A stretch of 64,000 nucleotides of DNA, from positions 2,728,001 to 2,792,000 of the forward strand of contig NZ_LR134263.1 of assembly GCF_900636325.1 (NCBI RefSeq), written 5' to 3'. Below the pieces are notes generated by a model. That model was not told where the DNA came from and did no database searches. It saw nothing but the letters and a program-made list of their open reading frames with translations. The stretch's first letter is position 1. Every line of letters begins with the position of its first letter. Made by a program: the position numbers and the translations under genes. Positions 1 to 11,200 of this stretch are shown here, piece after piece. Origin of the DNA: Staphylococcus delphini. GTDB lineage: Bacteria; Bacillota; Bacilli; Staphylococcales; Staphylococcaceae.

Positions 1-162
1 AACTGGAGGCTTTTTAAAAATTTTAGCCAATTGAAATGTCGGAAATGAATACTCCCCATGATTTTCATTAGCTGGATATTCAATCAACTGGTAGATTTCG
101 TCAAAAGTCATTTGATCTTGTAAAATTTGATATAGCTCTTTTGCGATTGATTGTTTAAACAT
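1..162 (-). CDS. argS: arginyl-tRNA synthetase, N-terminal part (cut by window edge)
   Basis: Only the first 54 codons lie in the window; the gene continues beyond position 1. The ATG at 162 is preceded by a GAAAGGTGAAG ribosome site. The residues around 24-51 (IYQLIEYPANENHGEYSF followed by PTFQLAKIFKKPP) resemble the N-terminal additional domain of class I arginyl-tRNA synthetases of the Bacillus ArgS2 type, which charges tRNA-Arg in the cytoplasm. The catalytic HIGH and KMSK motifs are outside the window, so the call rests on the amino-terminal domain alone. It is transcribed away from the secreted-protein gene at 309. Confidence 0.6.
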   Translation of the reverse strand, partial: MFKQSIAKELYQILQDQMTFDEIYQLIEYPANENHGEYSFPTFQLAKIFKKPPV

Positions 163-308
163 AGACTTCACCTTTCTTTTATTTACTACTATATCAATCA
201 CAATTATTTTTCACAATACTTATATTTTTCTGATTATTTTCTTAAATCATGATCCTAAGACGAAATTCCCTTTAACATCAATCTATTTTATAGGGGCTGA
301 TTTTTGAT
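163..308. other. AT-rich divergent intergenic region
   Basis: About 145 bases between the divergent argS-like gene and the secreted-protein gene. It is very AT-rich and must hold both promoters, but no clear -35/-10 pair with correct spacing could be chosen with confidence. Confidence 0.4.
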
Positions 309-800
309 ATGAATAACTTCTCAAAAAAAGTACATTTAATAACTGCAGCAACAATATTAACTTCAAGCCTTATTTTGCCTTCTTTTCCCGAAAGTAAAAT
401 AACTTATACAACTCAAAATCAAGCTGAGGCTGCCGGTGGATGGAAATACCTTACAACAACAAGCGGTGATACAAAAGCCAGAAATCTAACGTTAAAAATG
501 GGAGCAGGTACATTACTAGCTTTAGTAGCTAAAGGAGTAGGTGGAAGTAATACAGCAACTGGAGCGGTCGGTGGAATATCAGCTATAAGCAATGACATAT
601 TAGGTACAGATAAAGTGATATATTATAAAGATAAAATTTATGAAAGAAAAACACCTGTTGGAGCCGAATGGCAACATAATATAACATTCTATCAAGACAA
701 AGCAAAAACTAAAAAATTGGTAGCTACAAAGTCATTCAAAAAACATATTCAAAAAATTTCCAAGCGAAACAGTAATATGTTATTTAAAACAGCTGTATGA
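309..800 (+). CDS. small secreted protein of unknown function
   Basis: 163 residues. The N-terminus has a lysine-containing n-region, a hydrophobic stretch (about residues 10-25) and an AEA-like signal peptidase site near residue 41, so export is likely. The mature part starts GGWKYLTTTSGDTKARN, carries a Gly/Ala-rich central segment (about 65-95, could be membrane-active or just flexible) and a Lys/Tyr-rich C-terminal half. It resembles small uncharacterised exported proteins of staphylococci and bacilli. Ribosome site AGGGG lies upstream of the ATG. It sits beside decayed mobile DNA and may be accessory. No function can be assigned. Confidence 0.6.
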   Translation: MNNFSKKVHLITAATILTSSLILPSFPESKITYTTQNQAEAAGGWKYLTTTSGDTKARNLTLKMGAGTLLALVAKGVGGSNTATGAVGGISAISNDILGTDKVIYYKDKIYERKTPVGAEWQHNITFYQDKAKTKKLVATKSFKKHIQKISKRNSNMLFKTAV

Positions 801-1295
801 GTCACTTTGAGCATATAAACACACTCACAAATAAACAATTATATTGCTAAACAAACATATCAAGACATGATACGTAAAATGGAGAGGCTTTGTTGTCAAA
901 TATTGACTATTGATAAAACCGATGTCAATATCTGCTTATAAATAAGTTAACATAATCCATGAGAGTAGACACCCCACCATAAGGGGCTGAGCGAAATCAT
1001 GGTTTTTTTATTATTCTAGATAATGATGAAACATACATAACCATATGAGTCTACAGTGACTACTATCGTAAAAGAAGCCAAAAAATATTCGAAAAATTAC
1101 CGCTAAAAAGGAGCAAATCTGTTATACCGATATTATCATCATCCTTTAACAAAAATTCATTTTGATGTGTAGACTTACTCTGATTTATATAAATTTTTTA
1201 ATTGCATGTTACTTGTAAAATCCTGTTTCGCGTTCTTTTAACCATTGATTTCATGCGTTTTTTACTTTGTTTTTCACTTGCATCCGTATATTAGA
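801..1295. other. gene-free AT-rich decayed region
   Basis: No open frame with a credible start is seen. A short hairpin (ACCAT...ATGGT followed by a T-run, about 976-1013) could be a weak terminator for the upstream secreted-protein gene. The remaining sequence is AT-rich with stops in every frame, consistent with decayed accessory DNA next to the integrase remnant further right. Confidence 0.4.
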
Positions 1296-1418
1296 ATGAA
1301 TGTTGAAGATACCCATTTTAATAGAATCGTTGACTATTTAGCAGTAATTATCTTAATAAGTGCTTCATTAGGTTATAATAAATCAGAATTAAGAAATTGG
1401 GCAGTAAAAAACAGGTAG
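1296..1418 (+). CDS. possible 40-residue hypothetical ORF or gene remnant
   Basis: ATG at 1296 opens a 40-codon frame ending TAG at 1416. It starts MNVEDTHFNRIVDYLAV, has a short hydrophobic run and ends SELRNWAVKNR. There is no convincing ribosome site. It may be the tail of a larger lost gene. Nothing similar is recognised, and it is reported only because it is more protein-like than its surroundings. Confidence 0.25.
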   Translation: MNVEDTHFNRIVDYLAVIILISASLGYNKSELRNWAVKNR

Positions 1419-1460
1419 CGGCACATTTGATACTAATTTAAAGAAGTTTGGAGATTAATA

Positions 1461-1934
1461 ATGGAGATTAAACTAAAAATTCTAGTAGTTCAATTCGACT
1501 TAAACAGTGAAACGCCTTATTTTCAAGTTGAAGATAATTACAAAATAAGATGGGATATTGACTCGATTCAAAAAAGAGACCTTGTAGAAATAATGAGATT
1601 ATCGTTCAAGTCAAAGATTAATGGTTCATTCCTATCAAAAATTATCTCACCTGTTTGTAAAAGAGAGGTGACTCGTCTTGGATGGTATATTAATATAAAA
1701 AATTGGCGTGAAAATATTCATTGCGATAATGAAAAATATATCATTTCTAGTATATCCGATATAGATATTACAGAAGCGTTAAATTATTGCATTTATATCA
1801 AAAATAGTCAGATTCAACCTTTTATCATTTTTTATGATGATACATCTTTATTAAAAATTGGTGTTGATACTATTGATATCATTAGCGCTTCTGAAGAATT
1901 AATTAAAAAGTTGCATACTAAGTTTAACTTTTAA
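1461..1934 (+). CDS. hypothetical protein in the guaA-adjacent accessory segment
   Basis: 157 residues with no signal peptide or membrane span. The ATG at 1461 has GGAG seven bases upstream. Composition is Ile/Lys/Asp/Asn-rich and codons are strongly AT-ended, unlike the guaA operon next to it, which suggests transfer. The chain alternates short hydrophobic and charged segments as in a small cytosolic alpha/beta protein. Position between decayed DNA and an integrase fragment suggests cargo left over from an island. Immunity or antitoxin-like roles are possible but not supported by any motif I recognise. Confidence 0.5.
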   Translation: MEIKLKILVVQFDLNSETPYFQVEDNYKIRWDIDSIQKRDLVEIMRLSFKSKINGSFLSKIISPVCKREVTRLGWYINIKNWRENIHCDNEKYIISSISDIDITEALNYCIYIKNSQIQPFIIFYDDTSLLKIGVDTIDIISASEELIKKLHTKFNF

Positions 1935-1969
1935 TACATATATCATGAAAACACGATGCAATTTGTAAT

Positions 1970-2312
1970 ATCGTATCAGATTGCCGACAAAACCGCTTCT
2001 CTATTAAAAAAGACGGATAATACATGTTATCAGTAACAAATCTCTCTGTCCTGAACATGTCAACAAGTATTAGATAGTATTTGTCAGAAATATCAATTTA
2101 AGCTTATCAAGATACACGGCTTTAGCCATACCCATTGTTCACTTTTATTTGAAGCGGGGTTATCTATCCAAGAAGTTCAAAACCGTTTAGGACATGGCGA
2201 CATTAAAATCATTATGGCTATTTATGCTCACGTAACTGAAAATTCGCAAATGATATCAATTTTTAGCATTAACGTATTCAAAACGTATTCAACGCAAAAT
2301 AAAAGAGGCTAG
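1970..2312 (+). pseudogene. tyrosine integrase C-terminal remnant, frameshifted
   Basis: From about 2067 the frame reads VLDSICQKYQFKLIKIHGFS, then HTHCSLLFEAGLSIQEVQNR, LGHGDIKIIMAIYAHVTENS. This is the C-terminal catalytic part of phage or island tyrosine recombinases (HGFxHTH box, LGHxDIKxxMxIYAHV with the nucleophile Tyr). Upstream, a different frame encodes SNKSLCPEHVNKY, the expected preceding segment, so a frameshift lies near 2065-2075, and the N-terminal two thirds are gone. The usual HGFRHTH arginine is Ser here. The tail runs into the guaA terminator, placing the relic exactly at the 3' end of guaA. Confidence 0.8.
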
Positions 2313-2341
2313 AAACCGCATCATAACGGTAATTCTAGCCT
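2298..2341 (-). terminator. guaA operon terminator
   Basis: AGGCTAGAA and TTCTAGCCT form a nine-base stem with an 18-base loop, followed on the minus strand by CTTTTATTTT. It lies just past the guaA stop and overlaps the end of the integrase remnant. Confidence 0.75.
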
Positions 2342-2344
2342 ATC

Positions 2345-2375
2345 ATTTACGCTATATCATTATTCCCACTCAATT
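2345..2375. other. probable island attachment site at guaA 3' end
   Basis: The last guaA codons read, on the plus strand, TTATTCCCACTCAAT. From memory this matches the core used by SaPIbov1-type pathogenicity islands and other guaA-integrating elements. The neighbouring integrase fragment supports past use. No second copy of the core was found in this window. Confidence 0.55.
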
Positions 2376-3901
2376 GTGCTTGGGGGTTTTGATGTGATGT
2401 CATATACGACTCTGTTCACGTGATCAACTTCATTGACGATACGTGTTGAGATTTTTTGTAAGATTTCCCAATCAATACGGGCAAAGTCACTTGTCATGCC
2501 GTCGATAGATGTCACTGCACGGATGCCGACTGTGTAATCATACGTACGGTAATCACCCATCACACCTACTGAACGGATGTCTGGTAACACTGTGAAGTAT
2601 TGCCAAATTTCGCGTTCTAAGCCTTCTTCACGAATCACTTCACGTAAGATCGCATCTGATTCACGAACGATTTCCAATTTGTCTTCTGTAATTTCACCTA
2701 AGACACGGATACCTAATCCTGGTCCTGGGAATGGTTGTCTCCATACTAAATGTTCAGGAATACCAAGTTCGATACCTAATGCACGGACTTCATCTTTAAA
2801 TAATGTGTTGATTGGTTCAATTAATTCGAATTCCATATCTTCAGGTAAGCCACCTACGTTATGGTGTGACTTAATTGTTTGTGCTGTTTTTGTACCTGAT
2901 TCAATCACATCTGTATAAAGTGTCCCTTGTGCTAAGAAATCAACACCTTTTAATTTTGATGCTTCGTCGTCAAATACGTAAACAAATTCGTTACCGATAA
3001 TTTTACGTTTTTTCTCTGGGTCTGAAACGCCTTCAAGTTTAGACATGAAACGTTCTTTGGCGTTCACACGGATAATGTTCATGTTGAAACCTTCCGCGAA
3101 CTGTTCCATCACCATGTCGCCTTCACCTTTACGTAATAAACCGTGGTCTACAAAGATACATGTTAATTGATCACCAATCGCTTTGTGTAATAATACAGCC
3201 ACGACTGATGAATCGACACCACCGCTCATTGCACAAAGGACACGACGATCGCCGACTTTTTCACGAATTTTTTCGATTTCGATATCGATAAAGTTTTCCA
3301 TTGTCCATTCGCCTGTACATTCACAAACGCGGCGCACGAAGTTACGTAAAATGTCATTACCATACTCTGTGTGACGCACTTCTGGGTGGAATTGTACGCC
3401 ATAGATGCGACGCTTTTTATCTTCAATTGCAGCATATTGTGTACTTGGGCTGTCTGCAATGACTTCGAAGCCTTCTGGAATTTCGATAACTTTATCTGAG
3501 TGGCTCATCCAAACCGTTTGCTCTTCTGGTAAGCCGAAAAATAGTTCGTCTGACTTGGCGTTGATGATGGCTTTACCGTATTCACGTTGGTTCGCACGTT
3601 CCACTCTACCGCCTAATATTTTCGTTGTCAGCTGCATACCGTAACAAATACCTAATACTGGTACGCCTAAGTTGTAAATCTCAGGATCAATCGTAAATGC
3701 ATCATCTGCATAGACTGAGTTTGGACCACCTGATAAAATGATACCTTTTGGATTCATCTTTTTAATTTCTTCAATTGAAATCTCGTGGTCATGTAATTCG
3801 CTGTATACGCCCATTTCACGAATACGACGTGTAATTAATTGGTTGTATTGACTACCAAAATCGAGGACAAGAATCAGCTCTTGTTCTTTTGCCATTTCCA
3901 T
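2360..3901 (-). CDS. guaA: GMP synthase (glutamine-hydrolysing)
   Basis: 513 residues. Converts XMP to GMP with ATP and glutamine in the cytoplasm. N-terminal class I amidotransferase domain: nucleophile Cys86 in GICYGMQL, His172/Glu174 in FHPEV. The ATP-pyrophosphatase domain has the PP-loop SGGVDSS at 226-232, and the dimerisation domain ends KPPSTIEWE. Full length for the family. Ribosome site AAGGAG precedes the ATG by about ten bases; a second ATG two codons on is possible. Last gene of the xpt-pbuX-guaB-guaA operon, 22 bases after guaB, under the guanine riboswitch near 7.5 kb. Confidence 0.98.
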   Translation of the reverse strand: MEMAKEQELILVLDFGSQYNQLITRRIREMGVYSELHDHEISIEEIKKMNPKGIILSGGPNSVYADDAFTIDPEIYNLGVPVLGICYGMQLTTKILGGRVERANQREYGKAIINAKSDELFFGLPEEQTVWMSHSDKVIEIPEGFEVIADSPSTQYAAIEDKKRRIYGVQFHPEVRHTEYGNDILRNFVRRVCECTGEWTMENFIDIEIEKIREKVGDRRVLCAMSGGVDSSVVAVLLHKAIGDQLTCIFVDHGLLRKGEGDMVMEQFAEGFNMNIIRVNAKERFMSKLEGVSDPEKKRKIIGNEFVYVFDDEASKLKGVDFLAQGTLYTDVIESGTKTAQTIKSHHNVGGLPEDMEFELIEPINTLFKDEVRALGIELGIPEHLVWRQPFPGPGLGIRVLGEITEDKLEIVRESDAILREVIREEGLEREIWQYFTVLPDIRSVGVMGDYRTYDYTVGIRAVTSIDGMTSDFARIDWEILQKISTRIVNEVDHVNRVVYDITSKPPSTIEWE

Positions 3902-3923
3902 ACTCTGTGTACTCCTTTATCCA

Positions 3924-6692
<2,769 letters not shown>

Positions 6693-6696
<4 letters not shown>

Positions 6697-7277
6697 GATT
6701 CTGTATCTCCCACTAATGTCACTTTGTTGTCTGTTAATGAGGCGACTTGGCATAATGATGACACCGTTAAGCCTGCCTCTTCTAAACGTGAGCGACCTTG
6801 TTGGAAACTTTTCTCCACTAAAATACCCACGCCGACTGTTGTTGCGCCAGCTTGTTCAACTAAGCGGTGTAATCCTAATGCTGCTTCACCATTTGCTAAA
6901 AAGTCATCAATAATTAATACCTTGTCATCTGCAGACAAAAACTCTTCCGAAACGATGACAGTGTTCGTTTTATTTTTAGTAAACGAGTGCACATCTGTTT
7001 GGTAATAACCGGCATTTAACGTGCTCGGTTTCGCCTTTTTAGCAAATAGACAAGGTACATCAAAACGATAAGCCGCCATGATTGCGGGTGCAATGCCCGA
7101 TGCCTCAATAGTCAGAATTTTTGTCACACCTTGATCCACAAACTGTTCGTAAAAGGTTTGACCAATATCGTACATCAAAGCTGCATCAATTTGGTGGTTT
7201 AAAAACCCGTCAACTTTAAGAATCTTTTCATCAATCACGACGCCATCTTCAATGACCTTTCTTCTCAATGCGTCCAC
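6693..7277 (-). CDS. xpt: xanthine phosphoribosyltransferase
   Basis: 194 residues. Converts xanthine and PRPP to XMP. The PRPP-binding signature KVLIIDDFLANGEAALG lies at about 119-134, and the N-terminus MDALRRKVIEDGVVI matches the Bacillus enzyme. The start is GTG at 7277, seven bases after AGGAGG. First gene of the salvage operon. A guanine riboswitch and an intrinsic terminator lie in its leader, so transcription should stop when guanine is abundant. Confidence 0.96.
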
Positions 7278-7303
7278 TCCAATTCCTCCTCGAAAAAGAT
7301 ATC

Positions 7304-7337
7304 AAAAAAACCCAAAACTAAAGAATAGCGTTTCAGG
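7304..7337 (-). terminator. attenuator terminator of the xpt leader
   Basis: On the minus strand CCTGAAAC pairs with GTTTTGGG (eight pairs, two G-U) around an 11-base loop, followed directly by seven T residues and then the xpt ribosome site. It is the likely off-state structure for the riboswitch upstream, though about 140 bases separate them. Confidence 0.65.
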
Positions 7338-7478
7338 TATACGAGTAAGAGTCATACAATTGTAAAGTGGCACTATGTCACGTCTAAAGACCTATCGTAG
7401 TGATGCGCGGAGAAAATAGATACCGTACATATACAGGCATTGATACAGCGCGTTACATATTACATAGATGTCCCATTA

Positions 7479-7546
7479 CTCATAGTCATGTCGTTTAAGG
7501 CAACATGGTAGAAACTTCTAAAGCCATATTCTTCAGATTATATGAG
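7479..7546 (-). ncRNA. guanine riboswitch (purine aptamer)
   Basis: On the minus strand P1 is CTCATA...TATGAG. Between them are the conserved purine aptamer features ATAATCTG, ATATGG, AGTTTCTACC and CCTTAAAC. The 3' junction reads GACTATG, placing C at the specificity position (74 in the Bacillus xpt numbering), which indicates guanine rather than adenine. It lies upstream of xpt-pbuX-guaB-guaA. Confidence 0.92.
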
Positions 7547-7680
7547 CGTGATAAATTATTACATGATGATAGCAAATTTAAAGTACTTACGCAATACTAT
7601 CGTACTAAATCAAGTGTTTTCAGAAATTTATGTAAATTCTTGCTTATTCGTGCTGTAAACGCCATAATAAGAATGTAACC

Positions 7681-7706
7681 GTTTAACACGTAAAGAATAC
7701 GGGTAG
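7681..7706 (+). promoter_or_regulatory. SigB-type promoter
   Basis: GTTTAA at 7681 and GGGTAG at 7701 with a 14-base spacer match the staphylococcal SigB pattern (GTTT..., 12-15 bases, GGGWAW). It lies 34 bases upstream of a general-stress gene, which fits. Confidence 0.65.
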
Positions 7707-7739
7707 ATACATATAAAACATGAGCGGGAGGTCCATAGC

Positions 7740-8162
7740 ATGACACTTTATAACATCTCAAAATGCGAAGTGAAACGAACTGAAGATGAAGCAGTTCAAT
7801 ATGTAGATCAATTATTAAAAGAAGGCGTTAAAGAAAATCAAATCGTTGTATTAAGCAAAGATAAACTTAACACAGATCGCTTTCATGATTCTCAAATTCA
7901 ACACAAAACAACAACGGGTACGATTAGTGAGAAATTTATGCGCTTTTTCATTGGCGAAGATGGTGAAGAAGCTGCGTTAACAAAATTTGGTTTCTCTGAC
8001 GAACAAAAAGAAGACCTGAAACAAGACATTTTAAATGACAAAATTGTGGTGATGGTTCAAGAAGTGAGATATGGTCAAGATGAATTTGAAAAACATAATG
8101 CTGCGAACCAAAAATCACAAGATAAACATGCACCATCTGAACATCACGGCGAGATTGAATAA
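7740..8162 (+). CDS. general stress protein, YflT-domain
   Basis: 140 residues, soluble and acidic. The N-terminal half (about 8-105: a charged segment followed by VQYVDQLLKEGVKENQIVVLS) matches the heat-induced stress protein YflT domain, a ferredoxin-like fold found in Gram-positive general stress proteins of unknown biochemical role. The C-terminal 30 residues are Gln/His/Lys-rich and probably disordered. GGGAGG precedes the ATG. A SigB-type promoter directly upstream supports induction in the general stress response. Monocistronic, with an inverted repeat downstream. Confidence 0.8.
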   Translation: MTLYNISKCEVKRTEDEAVQYVDQLLKEGVKENQIVVLSKDKLNTDRFHDSQIQHKTTTGTISEKFMRFFIGEDGEEAALTKFGFSDEQKEDLKQDILNDKIVVMVQEVRYGQDEFEKHNAANQKSQDKHAPSEHHGEIE

Positions 8163-8190
8163 TCATTCACGCATATCGATGGTCCTTACA

Positions 8191-8265
8191 ACTTCACCCA
8201 AGATTTAATTTAACTTTCGTACACCTCATTGTATTGAAAGGATTAAGTCTTGGGTGAAGTATTTA
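8191..8265 (+). terminator. inverted repeat, probable terminator after stress gene
   Basis: ACTTCACCCAAGA at 8191 pairs with TCTTGGGTGAAGT ending at 8260, with a 44-base loop region. The following ATTTATTT is a weak T-tract. Placement just past the stop suggests a terminator. Confidence 0.5.
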
Positions 8266-8357
8266 TTTCTGGAAATTGACCTACCTATCCCCCATTAATT
8301 GTGCTATTTCTCGATCTATATATGCTATACTAAAGCCATTAAGAGAGGTGAAGTGAC

Positions 8358-9032
8358 ATGCATTTTGTACATATTCAATCAACCCAAGATCCATGGTATG
8401 TCCCAGCATTAGAATTTTATATGGATAAACTAGACCCCCTCGTAACAGAAGACGAGTCCGTATTTGAACAATCCTTAAAAACCGAAAAAACACAATATGA
8501 TTTCGTCTTTCTCGTAGGTATCGAAAACGATGAAGTTGTCAGTTTTGCGACAGCGCATTACGAAGCGACCACCAATGTGGGCTTTTTAGTCTATCTCTTG
8601 AGTGAGCCCGGTGACAATTGTGAACAGTACCTTAAAGCGACACTTGAACAAATCGAAAAAGATGTGAATCAAATTTCTAACCAACTCCACGGCCGAGATG
8701 TGAATTTCTTTATGTTTGAGTCGACATTTGAATCACCCGACGTGGACACTGAAACGGCTGATAAAATTGCATTCCGTCGTCGCTTTTTAGTGCAACACGG
8801 TTATGAAAAACAAAGTGATATGACTTATTTACAACCTTCATTAAATCGCAATGGTAAACCGGTCCCTATGGAGTTGTATATTAAAGCCAATATTCCTCTA
8901 ACAAAGGATATTTACGGTACGAGTATTAAATCTGCCTATATCATCAAATATGTTTTTGCGAACCGTATTCCAAGACATGTCATTTATCCATTACTCGTTA
9001 AAATGGATTTGCGCAAAGAACCTTATGCCTAA
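8358..9032 (+). CDS. GNAT-like hypothetical protein
   Basis: 224 residues, cytosolic. The central part (about 45-150: VFLVGIENDEVVSFATAHYE, FLVYLLSEPG, then RRRFLVQHGYEKQSDMTYLQ) has the strand order and the late helix-turn-Gly-Tyr pattern of GCN5-related acetyltransferases, although a clear acetyl-CoA RxxGxG loop is not visible. GAGAGGTGA precedes the ATG. Conserved among staphylococci as an uncharacterised acetyltransferase-like protein. The substrate is unknown. It stands alone between the stress gene and the DNA-binding coiled-coil gene. Confidence 0.6.
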   Translation: MHFVHIQSTQDPWYVPALEFYMDKLDPLVTEDESVFEQSLKTEKTQYDFVFLVGIENDEVVSFATAHYEATTNVGFLVYLLSEPGDNCEQYLKATLEQIEKDVNQISNQLHGRDVNFFMFESTFESPDVDTETADKIAFRRRFLVQHGYEKQSDMTYLQPSLNRNGKPVPMELYIKANIPLTKDIYGTSIKSAYIIKYVFANRIPRHVIYPLLVKMDLRKEPYA

Positions 9033-9145
9033 GCCCTTGAAATCAACCGTTAAAGCCGTTACAATGATAGAGAGGTAAGACTGACGGGTCACTGAACGCA
9101 CACTAACGACAGTCTAAAAACATGAGAGAAAGGACCTAATGGCAT

Positions 9146-9745
9146 ATGCTAACAAAAGAATTTGCTCAACGATCTGAGCTTAGTGAAAAACAAGTCCGTA
9201 AAATTGTCCAACATCTTGAAGAACGCGGCTATCATTTAAACAAGACTGAATATCGTGGACGTGAAGCGACAGACTTTAAAGAGGAAGATATCGAACTCTT
9301 CCAAGAAATTGCTGAACGTGTCGCACAAACGAATAGTTACGATCTTGCTTTCGAAGCACTCGAAAAAGAAAAAGACTTTTTACAGGTCATCGTTAAAGAA
9401 AACGAGCAACAATTACCTGCTGACCAACAAGTGCCACAATTGATTCAAGAGTTGCGCCACGAAATTAATCAAATGCGTGAAGAACGTCAAATGTTAGGTC
9501 AAATGGTCTCACAAGTGCATCAACAACAAGAAGAGCTTAAAGCATTACATCAGCAGTTACATACACAGTTGGAGACGAGCAACAAGTCTCTTGAAGCTTT
9601 GACTACTGCGCAACAACAACAAACAGAGCAATTGTCAAAAACGCAAGAAACCATTGAAACCCAAACAAAAGAACATCAAGAGCTTGCGGAAACGATTCAC
9701 CGCAACGAGAAAAAAGGTTTCTTCCAACGTTTATTTGGTGGTTAA
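9146..9745 (+). CDS. MerR-like helix-turn-helix protein with coiled coil (DUF536/DUF3967 type)
   Basis: 199 residues. The N-terminal 50-60 residues (TKEFAQRSELSEKQVRKIVQ ... YRGREATDFKEEDIELFQEI) form a winged helix of the MerR/RacA kind. Residues about 85-185 are a Gln/Glu-rich coiled coil with heptad spacing, and the end GFFQRLFGG is the conserved terminal motif of this family, found on staphylococcal chromosomes and plasmids. Such proteins may bind DNA as dimers and anchor it or other proteins, but the role is unproven. A GAGAAAGGA site precedes the ATG. Confidence 0.7.
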   Translation: MLTKEFAQRSELSEKQVRKIVQHLEERGYHLNKTEYRGREATDFKEEDIELFQEIAERVAQTNSYDLAFEALEKEKDFLQVIVKENEQQLPADQQVPQLIQELRHEINQMREERQMLGQMVSQVHQQQEELKALHQQLHTQLETSNKSLEALTTAQQQQTEQLSKTQETIETQTKEHQELAETIHRNEKKGFFQRLFGG

Positions 9746-9832
9746 GCAACATTGATGATAAGCTAAAAAATGTAAAAGTTTGGATTTAACGTCCGTTTGA
9801 GTAATACTCATGAATAATCAATAAAAAACATA

Positions 9833-9916
9833 AGCTAGGGGTGCTCGAGGTGAGCTGAGAAAGATGGTATCTTAACTCTTTGAACCTGACGTGGTTAGAA
9901 CCAACGAAGGGAAGCG
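9833..9916 (+). ncRNA. TPP riboswitch (THI element)
   Basis: Contains the conserved aptamer strings GCTAGGGGTGC, GCTGAGAAAGA, CTTTGAACCTGA, GGTTAGAACCAACG and AAGGGAAGC in the right order. A terminator lies 70 bases downstream, directly before the thiO start. Confidence 0.95.
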
Positions 9917-9985
9917 CAATATGACGACGAAATAGTCTCAAGATGAATGATGCGTAGTCACATTATTCTAATCATATATGCTTTC

Positions 9986-10019
9986 CTCTTGCATCCTTTT
10001 ATGCAGGAGGTCTTTTTTT
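9986..10019 (+). terminator. TPP riboswitch terminator overlapping the thiO ribosome site
   Basis: CTCTTGCAT pairs with ATGCAGGAG around a six-base loop, followed by GTC and seven T residues. The 3' arm contains GCAGGAGG, the only ribosome site for the ATG at 10020, so the hairpin can both end transcription and hide the site. Confidence 0.85.
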
Positions 10020-11126
10020 ATGAAACAAACCCTGATTATTGGTGCAGGTGTTATGGGGTTATCTATTGCACGCCAACTCGATGCCAAACATCGTCACATC
10101 CGTATCATTGATCGCTCCACCCCACGAATGAACGCGTCTTATGCTGCGGGTGGTATGTTAGGCGCACAAAATGAATTTTTTGAAGATACCCCACTTTATC
10201 GACTTGCAATGAAAAGTCGTGCGATGATGCCTGAATTAGCCCAAGCCTTGGAGCACGAAACGGGGATTCATATCGAATATCAACAGCATGGACTCATCAA
10301 AGTCGCTTCTCAACCTCAAGATGTCCAAGCCGTCCGTCAACAGTTCGATTTTTTACACCATCATGACCACACCGTCACCCAACTGTCTACGGAACAATTA
10401 ACGCAACGGTTTCCCCATCTCGATCCATCACAAAGTGCCGCGTTCAAAATTCAAGACGACGGCCAAATTAATGCGAACCTTTACACACAAGCGCTTATTG
10501 CTTCGGTCATGGAACGTGCCCATATCGAATTAATGACCCATACGGAGGTTTACTCGTTACAGCGACACCATCATTGTTACCGCATTAAGACGTCAAAAGG
10601 CACTTTTGAAGCTGACGAACTCATTATTGCAGCTGGCGCATGGAGCGGCGCATTGCTTCAACAATTAGGTTTCGAATTACCGACACATCCTGTTAAAGGT
10701 GACGTCAAATTGATTGCGTCTGATTACGCCGGTTTAAAAGAAACGATTTTTAATATGAACGGCTGTTACATCGTCCCAAAATTGCCGAATCGCTTCTTAA
10801 TTGGTGCAACATCTGATTATGATTGTTGGGACACTGACAACAATGACGATAACCTTGCGTGGCTTGACCGAGAAAGTTTGAACATGATTCCCGCATTACG
10901 ATCACACCATGTCATTAAAACTTGGACAGGGATTCGTCCCATTACAGAAGATGAAATCCCTATTATGGGCGAAATTGCACCTCAACTGTTTGTGACGACA
11001 GGGCATTATCGTAACGGGATTTTACTGTCACCCATTGCTGGACAACTGATGGCACAACTCGTTGACGAGGATAGCGAAGCCCAACGTCAGCTCGCTCCAT
11101 TTACACCTAAAATTAAGCAAATATAA
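10020..11126 (+). CDS. thiO: glycine oxidase, thiamine thiazole synthesis
   Basis: 368 residues. FAD enzyme oxidising glycine to iminoglycine for the thiazole ring of thiamine. The N-terminal dinucleotide fold IIGAGVMGLSIARQL, the motif SYAAGGMLGAQNEF, and the C-terminal TWTGIRPITEDEIPIMGE plus TTGHYRNGILLSP are typical DAAO/ThiO features. ATG at 10020 is chosen because AGGAGG precedes it; an upstream in-frame start would lie inside the terminator hairpin. It follows a TPP riboswitch, supporting the thiamine role, yet thiS, thiG and thiF are not next to it; a cystine transporter follows. Confidence 0.88.
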   Translation: MKQTLIIGAGVMGLSIARQLDAKHRHIRIIDRSTPRMNASYAAGGMLGAQNEFFEDTPLYRLAMKSRAMMPELAQALEHETGIHIEYQQHGLIKVASQPQDVQAVRQQFDFLHHHDHTVTQLSTEQLTQRFPHLDPSQSAAFKIQDDGQINANLYTQALIASVMERAHIELMTHTEVYSLQRHHHCYRIKTSKGTFEADELIIAAGAWSGALLQQLGFELPTHPVKGDVKLIASDYAGLKETIFNMNGCYIVPKLPNRFLIGATSDYDCWDTDNNDDNLAWLDRESLNMIPALRSHHVIKTWTGIRPITEDEIPIMGEIAPQLFVTTGHYRNGILLSPIAGQLMAQLVDEDSEAQRQLAPFTPKIKQI

Positions 11127-11200
11127 AAAATATATCTTGATTTTACGTTTCCTTACTATTATCCTATTATATAAGTCGGAATTAAAAAGGAAGCGTATGT

